DNA of 64,000 nucleotides from Chitinophagales bacterium (GTDB taxonomy: Bacteria; Bacteroidota; Bacteroidia; Chitinophagales; UBA2359), in NCBI GenBank assembly GCA_041392475.1, contig JAWKLZ010000003.1:207501-271500 (forward strand). Reading direction: 5' to 3'. Shown piece after piece: positions 22,896 to 30,536 of the stretch (the first letter of the stretch is position 1; every line of letters begins with the position of its first letter). The notes beneath the pieces are model-generated. The model made no database searches. It worked only from the letters and a program-made list of their open reading frames with translations, and was not told where the DNA came from. The translations under genes and the position numbers were made by a program.

Positions 22896-23324
22896 TTAAA
22901 TATTTAAAAGCATCAAATCTTCTGGTGATACACCTGAAATTCCCATAATTGCTTGTAAGCTCAATGTATCTGCTGTTAGATATACATAAATAAGCATCAC
23001 ACACATTAGCGCAAAACTTGGAATTGCCAATCGTTGAAAAGACAATAGCAAAGCAGCAATAAAATCTACCTCTGAGTTAGTAATTACTTGAATAACTGCA
23101 TATTCTTTGCTGATTGTTTCCATCACCTTTCCTGCAAAAAATGGTTTGAAGTGATAGGCGTTTTGTTGATTTGTTAATATTGCGTTCATTTTCAACAGTT
23201 TCTCTTTTTCTGCACGCAATTCCTTTGAAGCAGCCAAAGCGGACTGCAGTTGCAGTTGTTCTTCGTCTGTCAAAGATTCATTCAATGACCGAAGCAATAA
23301 ATTGTATAGTAGTTCTTTTTTCAT
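22896..23324 (-). CDS. Anti-sigma factor-like membrane protein
   Basis: 142 residues directly downstream of the ECF sigma gene (12-bp gap). The N-terminal 80 residues are helical and acidic (LLLRSLNESLTDEEQLQLQS, then 'ALAASKELRAEKEKLLKM'), as in sigma-binding domains, and 'LAIPSFALMCVMLIYVYL' forms one membrane helix. There is no HxxxCxxC zinc motif. Expected to hold the sigma factor at the inner membrane until a signal arrives; assigned mainly from position and topology. Confidence 0.72.
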   Translation of the reverse strand: MKKELLYNLLLRSLNESLTDEEQLQLQSALAASKELRAEKEKLLKMNAILTNQQNAYHFKPFFAGKVMETISKEYAVIQVITNSEVDFIAALLLSFQRLAIPSFALMCVMLIYVYLTADTLSLQAIMGISGVSPEDLMLLNI

Positions 23325-23336
23325 CCTTTTTTGTTC

Positions 23337-23900
23337 CTAATCAATTGTTAATATGTCCTTCAATTTATCTTGCGCCCTTGCCAATCTCGATAAAACGGTT
23401 CCTATGGGCAATTCCAAAATTTCAGCAGTTTCTTTAGTAGAATAACCTTCAATCAATCGCAGCAAAACAATGGTTCGAAATTTTGTATCGAGCATTTGAA
23501 TCGCTTGATGCACCATCTGTTGCGTTTCCCGTTGTTCCTGACTGATGGAATGGTCGGGAATTTGCAGTTCCTTCACATCTTCATCTTGGGTCGAGAAGAA
23601 AGAAAACAGGCGTTTTCGCTTGCGTCTTTTCAATTCGTTGAGAGATAGGTTAATAGCGATACGTGTTAGATACGTTCCTAAACTTGATTCTCCTCGAAAT
23701 TTATTCAGTGATTTGTAAAACCGAATAAAAACTTCCTGTCCCACGTCCTCTGTTTCTGCACTTTGGCCCAACATACCGATAACTGTTGCAGCTACTCTTT
23801 GCTGATAACGTTCTACCAAGCCTTGAAAAGCAAGTTCATTGCCTTCCTTCGCCCGATTGATTAGTTCGTTATCTGTTAGCATTTTAGTTGCTGCCACCAT
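23337..23900 (-). CDS. ECF (RpoE-like) RNA polymerase sigma factor
   Basis: 187 residues. Region 2 shows 'LAFQGLVERYQQRVAATVIG' and 'AETEDVGQEVFIRFYKSLNKF' with the DAEDxxQEVF-type core; region 4 shows 'FRTIVLLRLIEGYSTKETA' and 'LELPIGTVLSRLARAQDKLK'. It binds core polymerase and redirects it to a dedicated promoter set. The Met at 23882 (MLTDNELINRAKEG) is an equally good start. First gene of a three-gene minus-strand operon with an anti-sigma-like protein and a membrane sensor, which suggests release by an envelope signal. Confidence 0.92.
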   Translation of the reverse strand: MVAATKMLTDNELINRAKEGNELAFQGLVERYQQRVAATVIGMLGQSAETEDVGQEVFIRFYKSLNKFRGESSLGTYLTRIAINLSLNELKRRKRKRLFSFFSTQDEDVKELQIPDHSISQEQRETQQMVHQAIQMLDTKFRTIVLLRLIEGYSTKETAEILELPIGTVLSRLARAQDKLKDILTID

Positions 23901-23991
23901 TCAAAGTTTATCTGTTAGACAATGCGTTTGATGCCTTTATTCCGTAAGAAAACAAAAAAATGTTTAATTTTACCTGTAAACTCTAAAGTTA

Positions 23992-25182
23992 ATGGACTAC
24001 TTCATCACCCGTGCACATCTATTGATAGAACAAGGCAAGTATGACTTGGCGGAAAAAGAGCTAAAAAATGGTTTGGCACAAGATATTGACAATGCCGACG
24101 CACACGCATTGTTGGCACTTTGCTACATTCGCCAAAAGAGAACGGAAGAGGCAATGGTTGAAGCAAAAACCGCAATCGGCTTAGATCCCAATGAAGATTT
24201 TTGCCATTACTTACTCGCCTTGATATATTTAGACGAAGATTTATTGGAGGATGGAGAAAAAACCATCAAAGAGGCCATTCGTCTGAATCCCTACAATCCT
24301 GAATACTTCAATACTTTGGGAGTCATTTACTTCAATCGCCGAAAGTTGGACGAAGCCTTGGCTTACTTTGAGCAGGCATTGGCTTTGGATGCCGAAAATG
24401 TGGAAGCAACCAATATGCGGGCAAGGGTATTGGTGACTTTGGGACGAAAAGAAGAAGCTGCCAATAGTTTTCAGGCTGCCTTCAATCGAAATCCTGAAAA
24501 TGCCTATACACACGCAAATCAAGGTTGGGCGCAATTGGAGTTGGGGAATTATGAAACTTCATTGGAGCATTTTCGTCAGGCACTGCGATTGGATCCAGAA
24601 ATGGACTACGCCAAATCGGGGATGGTTGAAGCATTGAAGGCAAAACATTGGATTTACCGCACGTTTTTGAAGTTTATGTTTTGGACAGCAAGCATGAGTC
24701 CACAGGCGAGATGGGGCTTGGTGATAGGTTTGGTATTGATTGCCAATATGTTTACAGTTTTATTGCCTGTTTATTTGGTGTTTGTGTTTTTTACTTGGTT
24801 TGCGACAACCATTTTTGATACTTTATTGCGCTTCAATCAGTACGGTAAACACGCCTTGTCTGAGGAGCAGATTCAAACATCTAATTACTTTGCAGGATTT
24901 GTAGTAGCGGGTTTGGGACTGTTGGTAACAGGATTGTTGATGGGAAATGAAGCGGTAATGATTAGTGGTGGTGTTGTTTTGGGAATGTTATTCCCTGTAT
25001 CCAAAACTTTTAGCATGTCTAATAAGCAGGGTCGAAAGAAGTCTTTTCGCTACATGATTGCATTGGGGATTGTTGGGGTTTTGGCGATTGTGCTGCAATT
25101 TGTTATGCCAGAAGAAACTTTGGCCTTGAATGCCTACATGTTTGGAGTAGTAGGATATACGTGGTATGTGAATACTTTGTGA
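23992..25182 (+). CDS. TPR repeat protein with C-terminal membrane domain
   Basis: 396 residues. Residues 1-215 contain about six TPR units ('YDLAEKELKNGLAQDIDNAD', 'LDEALAYFEQALALDAENVE', 'YETSLEHFRQALRLDPEMDY'). From about 225 there are four to six hydrophobic segments, for example 'WGLVIGLVLIANMFTVLLPV' and 'FAGFVVAGLGLLVTGLLMG'. The TPR part should face the cytoplasm and recruit partners to the membrane. Starts 92 bp from the divergent sigma operon; the symporter gene follows after 66 bp on the same strand. Function not known. Confidence 0.8.
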   Translation: MDYFITRAHLLIEQGKYDLAEKELKNGLAQDIDNADAHALLALCYIRQKRTEEAMVEAKTAIGLDPNEDFCHYLLALIYLDEDLLEDGEKTIKEAIRLNPYNPEYFNTLGVIYFNRRKLDEALAYFEQALALDAENVEATNMRARVLVTLGRKEEAANSFQAAFNRNPENAYTHANQGWAQLELGNYETSLEHFRQALRLDPEMDYAKSGMVEALKAKHWIYRTFLKFMFWTASMSPQARWGLVIGLVLIANMFTVLLPVYLVFVFFTWFATTIFDTLLRFNQYGKHALSEEQIQTSNYFAGFVVAGLGLLVTGLLMGNEAVMISGGVVLGMLFPVSKTFSMSNKQGRKKSFRYMIALGIVGVLAIVLQFVMPEETLALNAYMFGVVGYTWYVNTL

Positions 25183-25248
25183 AGAATAATAAATTAAGTT
25201 GAAAATCAAGATGGATTGATTTTCTGCAAAACGAACAAAATCAATTTT

Positions 25249-26964
25249 ATGCATCCAATTGATTGGGGAATTTTAGTAGGGACACTTTTGGTAATTGTGT
25301 TGTATGGTGTTTGGAAGAACCGAAGTGCAAGTAGTGTTCGCTCCTATTTGATGGGTGAACGGGATTTGCCGTGGTGGACTATCGGACTTTCGGTGATGGC
25401 TACTCAGGCGAGTGCAATTACCTTTCTATCTACTCCTGGGCAGGCGTATGCCGATGGGATGCGGTTTGCACAGTTTTATTTTGGCTTACCGATAGCGATG
25501 GTAATTCTATGTATATTTGTATTGCCTATTTATTACCGATTGGAGGTTTATACAGCTTATGAATATTTGGAAACCCGTTTCGATTTGCGGACACGCACAT
25601 TGACGGCTATCTTGTTTTTGATACAAAGAGGAATGGCAGCGGGGATTACCATTTTTGCACCTTCCATCATTTTATCACACATATTGGGTTGGAATTTAGC
25701 GATTACCAGCATAGGAATTGGCGCAGTGGTCATTTTTTACACCGTTATTGGGGGAAGTAGTGCGGTGAGTCAAACCCAAAAACAGCAGATGATTATCATT
25801 TTGGGAGGGATGTTTGCAGCGTTTTTGGTGTGCATTTACAAACTACCTGAAGGTGTTGGTTTTTCGGAGGCATTGGGCGTAGCGGGCAAAATGGGCAAAC
25901 TGAATGTCGTGGATTTTACTTTTGACCTTGAAAACCGATATACTTTTTGGTCGGGAATGTTGGGTGGTGTGTTTTTATTTTTGTCTTATTTTGGTACCGA
26001 TCAATCACAAGTACAACGGTATTTGTCGGGTAAAACTTTGACACAAAGCCGTTTGGGTTTGCTCTTCAATGGTATCTTCAAAGTGCCGATGCAGTTTATG
26101 GTTTTGTTTGTAGGGATTATGGTGTTTGTGTTTTATCAATTCACGCCCGCACCCGTTCACTTCAATAAGGCAAATATTCTGGATTTGCAGAACACAACTT
26201 ATCAAACGCAATTTGAAGATTTGGATGCCCAACATCAAATCATTTTTGAAGAGAAAAAAAATGCTGTTCAAGATTTGATTGCAGCTATTGAAGTAGGGAA
26301 TGAAGCGGCTATTCAGACTGCTGAAACAACGGTTCAGACGCTTTTAGACAAAGACAATGCCGTGCGTAAGGAAGTAAAAAGTTTGATTGCAGCCAACAAT
26401 CCCGATGCAGACATTGAAGACAATGATTATGTGTTCATTACCTTTGTAATGGGCAACTTGCCCATTGGTTTGATAGGTTTGTTGTTGGCGGTGATTTTTT
26501 CGGCGGCAATGTCCTCGACTTCCTCCGAATTGAACGCATTGGCAACTACTACGGTCATAGATTTGTATCGGCGTTCCATCAAAACCGACAAAAGCGAAGC
26601 CCATTATCTAGCCGCTTCTAAATGGTTTACGGTGCTGTGGGGCATGATTGCACTGCTTTTTGCTACAACTGCTTCTTTGTTTGACAACCTAATTGAAGCC
26701 GTGAATATCGTTGGTTCTTTGTTTTACGGAGCTATTTTGGGGATTTTTGCCGTTGCTTTTTTCTTCAAAAGTATTGGCTCAAAGGCGGTTTTTTATGCTG
26801 CCTTGATTGGAGAGACAATTGTATTGATAATTTTTACCCTCAATAACTTAAAATACATTACGATTGCCTACTTGTGGTTGAATTTGATTGGCTGTATGTT
26901 GGTCATTTTCTTTGCTTTGTTGCTGCAAGGATTGGACAAAAATAAAGTTGAATTGGATAATTGA
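25249..26964 (+). CDS. Sodium:solute symporter (SSS family)
   Basis: 571 residues from the Met at 25249 (MHPIDWGILVGTLLVIVLYG), preferred to an upstream ATG because it starts at the first membrane helix. Family features: 'LMGERDLPWWTIGLSVMATQ' followed by 'ASAITFLSTPGQAYADGM', 'VIGGSSAVSQTQKQQMII', 'GTDQSQVQRYLSGKTL', and 'LLAVIFSAAMSSTSSELNAL' with the Na2-site Ser/Thr residues. A hydrophilic insertion of about 90 residues (about 300-385) lies before the 'FITFVMGNLPIGLIGLLLAV' helix. Imports an unidentified solute, such as a sugar or amino acid, with sodium across the inner membrane. Confidence 0.9.
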   Translation: MHPIDWGILVGTLLVIVLYGVWKNRSASSVRSYLMGERDLPWWTIGLSVMATQASAITFLSTPGQAYADGMRFAQFYFGLPIAMVILCIFVLPIYYRLEVYTAYEYLETRFDLRTRTLTAILFLIQRGMAAGITIFAPSIILSHILGWNLAITSIGIGAVVIFYTVIGGSSAVSQTQKQQMIIILGGMFAAFLVCIYKLPEGVGFSEALGVAGKMGKLNVVDFTFDLENRYTFWSGMLGGVFLFLSYFGTDQSQVQRYLSGKTLTQSRLGLLFNGIFKVPMQFMVLFVGIMVFVFYQFTPAPVHFNKANILDLQNTTYQTQFEDLDAQHQIIFEEKKNAVQDLIAAIEVGNEAAIQTAETTVQTLLDKDNAVRKEVKSLIAANNPDADIEDNDYVFITFVMGNLPIGLIGLLLAVIFSAAMSSTSSELNALATTTVIDLYRRSIKTDKSEAHYLAASKWFTVLWGMIALLFATTASLFDNLIEAVNIVGSLFYGAILGIFAVAFFFKSIGSKAVFYAALIGETIVLIIFTLNNLKYITIAYLWLNLIGCMLVIFFALLLQGLDKNKVELDN

Positions 26965-26992
26965 AGTTCTTAGTTTGCTCACAAAAGTCCAA

Positions 26993-27033
26993 AAGCAGAA
27001 TACAAAAGTTTTTAAAGCTTTTGTATTCTGCTT
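26993..27033. terminator. Bidirectional terminator between convergent genes
   Basis: A perfect 16-bp inverted repeat, aagcagaatacaaaag / cttttgtattctgctt, with a 9-base loop, sits between the ends of the symporter gene (plus) and the BatC-like gene (minus). The stem is not GC-rich and T runs are short, but position and perfection make a shared terminator likely. Confidence 0.65.
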
Positions 27034-27059
27034 AAAACTTTGAATTTGAGTTTCAAAGA

Positions 27060-27899
27060 TTACCAATCCTTCTCTATTCGCCTACTGTCAGCCTTTCCTT
27101 TTTGACGGTTTAATTTTTGCTGTACCTTCAATTCCTCATTTTTGAGGGCCTCCAAAAGGCGAGCAGCTTCCTCTTTGGTCAATTCACGGGTTTCTTGTGG
27201 TTCAGCAGCTTGTTGTTGGTCTTGTTCTTCCCCACCTTCTTCTTTCTCCTTTTGTTGCTGCTGCTGTTGTTCTTCTTGGCTCTGTTCCTCTTTGTTTTGG
27301 TTTTGCTCTTGTTCTTCCTGCTCTTCCTTTTCACCTTCCTTTTGCTCCTGTTCGTCTTGTTTTTGGCTATCGTTCTCCTGTTTCTCTTGGTTTTGTTCCT
27401 GCTCGTTTTGGTCTTGATTTTGGTTTTTCTGTTGTTCTTGCTGCTGTTGCTCTTGTTGTTGTTTGAGCAATTGTTGTGCATAGGCCAAATTGTATCGGGT
27501 ATCGGGGTCTTTGGAGTTATTGCGAAGGGCATTTTTGTAGGCCTCAATACTTTCCTTCAATTTGTTGTTTTTCAACAAAGAATTGCCTAGATTGTGGTAA
27601 GCCTTTGCCTTTTCTTCAGATGTTTGCGCCATTTCTGCAGCTCGCTCAAAACGATTTGCCGCTTCTTCAAAACGGTCTTGTTTGTACAAGGCATTGCCCA
27701 AATTGAAGACACTCGCCTCTAAATCATTTTCGGGACTTTTGTTGATGCTTTTGCGGTAGTCGACTTCTGCTTCACTGTAATTGCCCGACTGATATTGTTC
27801 ATTGCCTTTTCGCACCAAAGCACGTTCACTTTGAGCAGAAAGGGAGTTGAAGGTGAATAATGAAAGGATAGAGAATAAAAGGAGGTATTGAAGTTTCAT
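27060..27899 (-). CDS. BatC-like TPR protein with Gln/Glu-rich tail
   Basis: 279 residues from the Met at 27899, which begins a signal peptide (MKLQYLLLFSILSLFTFNSL, cut after SAQ). Residues 25-130 hold three TPR units ('GNEQYQSGNYSEAEVDYRKS', 'GNALYKQDRFEEAANRFERA', 'GNSLLKNNKLKESIEAYKNA'), as in BatC of the Bacteroides aerotolerance operon. Residues 135-240 are almost pure Gln, Glu, Asn and Lys. That low-complexity tract creates long open shadow frames on both strands, which are not genes. No batA, batB or batD neighbour is present, so the aerotolerance assignment is tentative. Confidence 0.78.
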   Translation of the reverse strand: MKLQYLLLFSILSLFTFNSLSAQSERALVRKGNEQYQSGNYSEAEVDYRKSINKSPENDLEASVFNLGNALYKQDRFEEAANRFERAAEMAQTSEEKAKAYHNLGNSLLKNNKLKESIEAYKNALRNNSKDPDTRYNLAYAQQLLKQQQEQQQQEQQKNQNQDQNEQEQNQEKQENDSQKQDEQEQKEGEKEEQEEQEQNQNKEEQSQEEQQQQQQKEKEEGGEEQDQQQAAEPQETRELTKEEAARLLEALKNEELKVQQKLNRQKGKADSRRIEKDW

Positions 27900-28129
27900 T
27901 TTATTGTTATCGAAAATTTGTTTGACCAAAATAGAATGATTGATTAACGAAGTGAAATGTAGGAAAGTTTTACAAACTTACAAAAAGTAAAAATAGAGAA
28001 GAGAGTGGACTTGAATGGAAGTGAAAATTTGATTAATTGTTTAACAATTAAGATATTGCAGTAGAATGTAAGACAATCAAGCTTCGGGCTTCTATTTATG
28101 TCAAGTTTGAAATCAAATAAAAAGAATGT

Positions 28130-28636
28130 ATGAATTCCAAAATCACCCTCCGTCCTGCGACTATCAACGACATTCCAATCCTTCAATATTGGGATACACA
28201 AGCGCATGTCATTGAATCAGACCCAAACGACGACTGGAATTGGGAGATTGAGCTACAACGTTCACCCGATTGGCGAGAGCAATTGGTAGCAGAGTTGGAG
28301 GGCAAAGCCATCGGTTTTGTGCAAATCATTGACCCCGAATTGGAGGAAACGCATTATTGGGGAGAAGTGCAGAACAGATTGCGAGCGATTGATATATGGA
28401 TAGGAGAAAAGGGATATTTGGGCAAAGGATATGGCACTCAAATCATGTACTTGGCGATAGAACGGTGTTTTGCGAATCAAGAGGTGACAGCCATTTTGAT
28501 TGACCCGCTTCTCAATAATGTAAAGGCACATCGTTTTTACGAGCGATTGGGTTTTCGGTTTGTGGAATTTAGAACATTTGGGGAAGATGATTGTAAGGTG
28601 TATCAATTGATTAGAGAGGATTGGATGTCAAAATGA
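28130..28636 (+). CDS. GNAT acetyltransferase, AAC(6')-like
   Basis: 168 residues with the GNAT acetyl-CoA loop in 'GYLGKGYGTQIMYLAIER' (Q/R-x-x-G-x-G type) and the late motif 'NVKAHRFYERLGF'. The spacing and the run 'AIDIWIGEKGYLGKGYGT' plus 'LIDPLLNNVKAHRFYE' resemble the AAC(6') aminoglycoside N-acetyltransferase branch and siderophore-type Acetyltransf_8 enzymes. The N-terminal 'LRPATINDIPILQYWD' is the usual first strand and helix. Cytoplasmic, monocistronic; the real substrate cannot be told from sequence and resistance should not be assumed. Confidence 0.85.
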   Translation: MNSKITLRPATINDIPILQYWDTQAHVIESDPNDDWNWEIELQRSPDWREQLVAELEGKAIGFVQIIDPELEETHYWGEVQNRLRAIDIWIGEKGYLGKGYGTQIMYLAIERCFANQEVTAILIDPLLNNVKAHRFYERLGFRFVEFRTFGEDDCKVYQLIREDWMSK

Positions 28637-28708
28637 GGTGATTTGAAACCAAATTTCAATTTGGAAGGTTAACAGAATGTCGATTAACAGCAAAAAAAAA
28701 ATCAAAGT

Positions 28709-28921
28709 ATGAATGTTCAAATTATCAAAGACCCAGAAGGAAAGCCGCAATCCGTGGTAATTCCTTATGATGAATGGAAAAATTATGAACTTCAATACCA
28801 AAAACTCAGAAACAAGTTAGATGTATTGAAAGGTATTGAAGAAGCGGTAGAAGAAGTGAGAGAAATTAAAGCAGGTAGAAAAAAAGGCAAAACGCTAAAA
28901 CAGCTAATTGATGAATGTTGA
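28709..28921 (+). CDS. Antitoxin of a broken RelE/HigB-type module
   Basis: 70 residues, N-terminal strand-helix part 'MNVQIIKDPEGKPQSVVIPY' (then 'DEWKNYE') as in Phd/YefM-like antitoxins, followed by an acidic/basic helix and 'KKGKTLKQLIDEC'. Such proteins repress their own promoter and bind the toxin with the flexible tail. The stop overlaps the relic toxin start (ATG at 28915), a typical coupled arrangement. Only this half is intact. Confidence 0.75.
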   Translation: MNVQIIKDPEGKPQSVVIPYDEWKNYELQYQKLRNKLDVLKGIEEAVEEVREIKAGRKKGKTLKQLIDEC

Positions 28922-29246
28922 GATTATAGCAACAACCAACTTTGAACGGGCATTCAAAAGACTCTATTGCAAGTACCGTTCACTATTGAATGATGTAGCA
29001 GAGTTGGAAGAAGAATTAACCTCAAACCCATAACAGAAACCATTTTAGACTTTGGACGAAGGAGCAAAGATGCAAGAAGTAAGAGCTTAATTGATTAATA
29101 ACCAATTATTTACACTCAATTACGCCGATAGGTTAAGATTTTGATTATCAACTCTTTATATCTTGCATCTTACTTCCTACTTCTTTCGTCCAAAGTCTAA
29201 AACCATTACCAAATCTGAAATACTAAAACTGATAAAGAATTTGTAA
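28915..29246 (+). pseudogene. RelE/HigB-like toxin relic, deleted and split by a MITE
   Basis: The ATG at 28915 runs into a stop after four codons. One base off, the frame reads IIATTNFERAFKRLYCKY (28923 on), then RSLLNDVAELEEELTSNP, a typical N-terminus of this toxin family, and stops. The middle of the expected about 100-residue toxin is missing. Removing the 158-bp element at 29044-29201 and one copy of its 5-bp target duplication restores a tail ETITKSEILKLIKNL and stop at 29246. So there are three lesions: a frameshift at the start, an internal deletion and an insertion. Confidence 0.75.
29044..29201. mobile_element. MITE-like 158-bp element with 5-bp target duplication
   Basis: Ends are perfect 17-bp inverted repeats (tttagactttggacgaa / ttcgtccaaagtctaaa) followed by imperfect inner pairing that shares 'agatgcaaga'. 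It is flanked on both sides by accat (29039-29043 and 29202-29206), a direct 5-bp duplication. No coding capacity. It was probably moved by a transposase encoded elsewhere. One end sequence also occurs at 52121. Confidence 0.85.
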
Positions 29247-29259
29247 AATCCAACGAATC

Positions 29260-30210
29260 ATGCCCCAAAAAAAAGTCCTTTTCATTGACCAAATGCACCC
29301 CTTTCTTCAAGAACAGCTCACTGAATGGGGGTTTCAATGCGACCTAAAACAAAAAGCTTCAAAAGAAGATATTGCAGCCATTCTCTACCAATATGTTGGC
29401 ATTGCAGTCAGAAGTCGCCTCAAAATCACCGCCGATTTGATAGACAAAGCCACACAATTGCAGTTCATCGCAAGGGCAGGGGCAGGTTTGGAGAGTATAG
29501 ATGTGGAGTATGCCGAAGAGAAAGGAATTGCTTGTTTGAGTTCACCAGAAGGCAATCGGGATTCGGTGGCTGAACACGCTATGGGAATGTTACTTTCGAT
29601 GTTAAACAATTTGAATCGCTCGAATCGAGAGGTCAAGCAAGGCCTTTGGCGCAGAGAAGCGAATCGAGGAACGGAATTGATGGGCAAAACCGTTGGAATT
29701 GTGGGCTATGGTTATATGGGCAATGCTTTTGCCAAACGGCTGCAAGGTTTTGGCGTTGAGGTGATTGCTTATGACAAATTCAAGACCGATTATGGCAATG
29801 AATATGCTCGTGCAGTTAGTTTGGAGGAATTGCGGCAACGGGCAGATGTGGTGAGTTTCCACATTTATTGGATTCCCGAAAACGATAAAATGGTCAATGA
29901 TGCCTATTTATCCGCCTTCAAAAAGCCCATTTATCTCATCAATACCGCAAGAGGCAAAATTTTGGAAACTGCTGACTTGGTGAAGCACCTCAAAAGCGGT
30001 CATGTTTTGGGCGCAGCTTTGGATGTATTGGAATATGAAGGTCACTCTTTCCACGAATTTGATGTGGCGACTTTACCCGAAGCATTTCAGTATTTGGTGG
30101 AGGCGGACAATGTGATTTTGTCGCCACACATTGCGGGGTGGACGCATGAGTCGGAGTTGAAGCATGTGCAGACTTTGGCGAAAAGGGTAGGGGAGTTGTA
30201 TGGGTTTTGA
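29260..30210 (+). CDS. D-2-hydroxyacid dehydrogenase (phosphoglycerate dehydrogenase-like)
   Basis: 316 residues of the NAD-dependent D-isomer family. The Rossmann motif 'GKTVGIVGYGYMGNAF' is near 142-158, the catalytic Arg lies in 'LINTARGKIL', Glu in 'LDVLEYEGHS' and the His in 'ILSPHIAGWTHES'. The N-terminal 'AVRSRLKITADLID' and 'ARAGAGLESIDVEYAEEKGI' form the substrate lobe. It oxidises or reduces a 2-hydroxy acid such as 3-phosphoglycerate. There is no ACT regulatory domain. The first step of serine synthesis is possible but not proven; no serB or serC nearby. Cytoplasmic, single gene. Confidence 0.9.
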   Translation: MPQKKVLFIDQMHPFLQEQLTEWGFQCDLKQKASKEDIAAILYQYVGIAVRSRLKITADLIDKATQLQFIARAGAGLESIDVEYAEEKGIACLSSPEGNRDSVAEHAMGMLLSMLNNLNRSNREVKQGLWRREANRGTELMGKTVGIVGYGYMGNAFAKRLQGFGVEVIAYDKFKTDYGNEYARAVSLEELRQRADVVSFHIYWIPENDKMVNDAYLSAFKKPIYLINTARGKILETADLVKHLKSGHVLGAALDVLEYEGHSFHEFDVATLPEAFQYLVEADNVILSPHIAGWTHESELKHVQTLAKRVGELYGF

Positions 30211-30536
30211 TTTGGATAGTGGATTTGTTTCAAATTAAATCAATCAAATATCGTTATTCATACGTCCCGTAAGTAGATACATGATATGCGATTTTTGAAG
30301 TTTGATATGGGATGTTTATTACTGGTAAAAAAATAACTTACCAATTTTTCTGCTGCCCTTCCCTTCGCAACTTCCAAATGGGTAATTTCGGTTGAGAAGT
30401 CGTTTTATTCTTTTCACTTCAACATTAAAAAGGATAAAATTTGGAAATAAATTAACAAACTCTGTATTCCGATGCATCCTTTGAATGAATACTGCAATCT
30501 CCAAATCCGCAATGGGTCTATCTTTGATTCAGCATG
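30211..30536. other. 326-bp region between convergent genes, no gene assigned
   Basis: A short minus-strand frame (30319-30504) preceded by in-frame codons reading IADLEIAVFIQRMHRNTEF might be the relic of a small gene, but I cannot assign it to a family. No strong terminator hairpin is obvious. Confidence 0.4.

Noticed and set aside
27117..27590. Long open frames on both strands opposite the BatC-like gene (Leu-, Cys/Ser- and Asn/Lys-rich)
   Set aside because: They arise from the Gln/Glu-rich low-complexity codons of the real gene; their composition is nonsensical and no start signals are seen.
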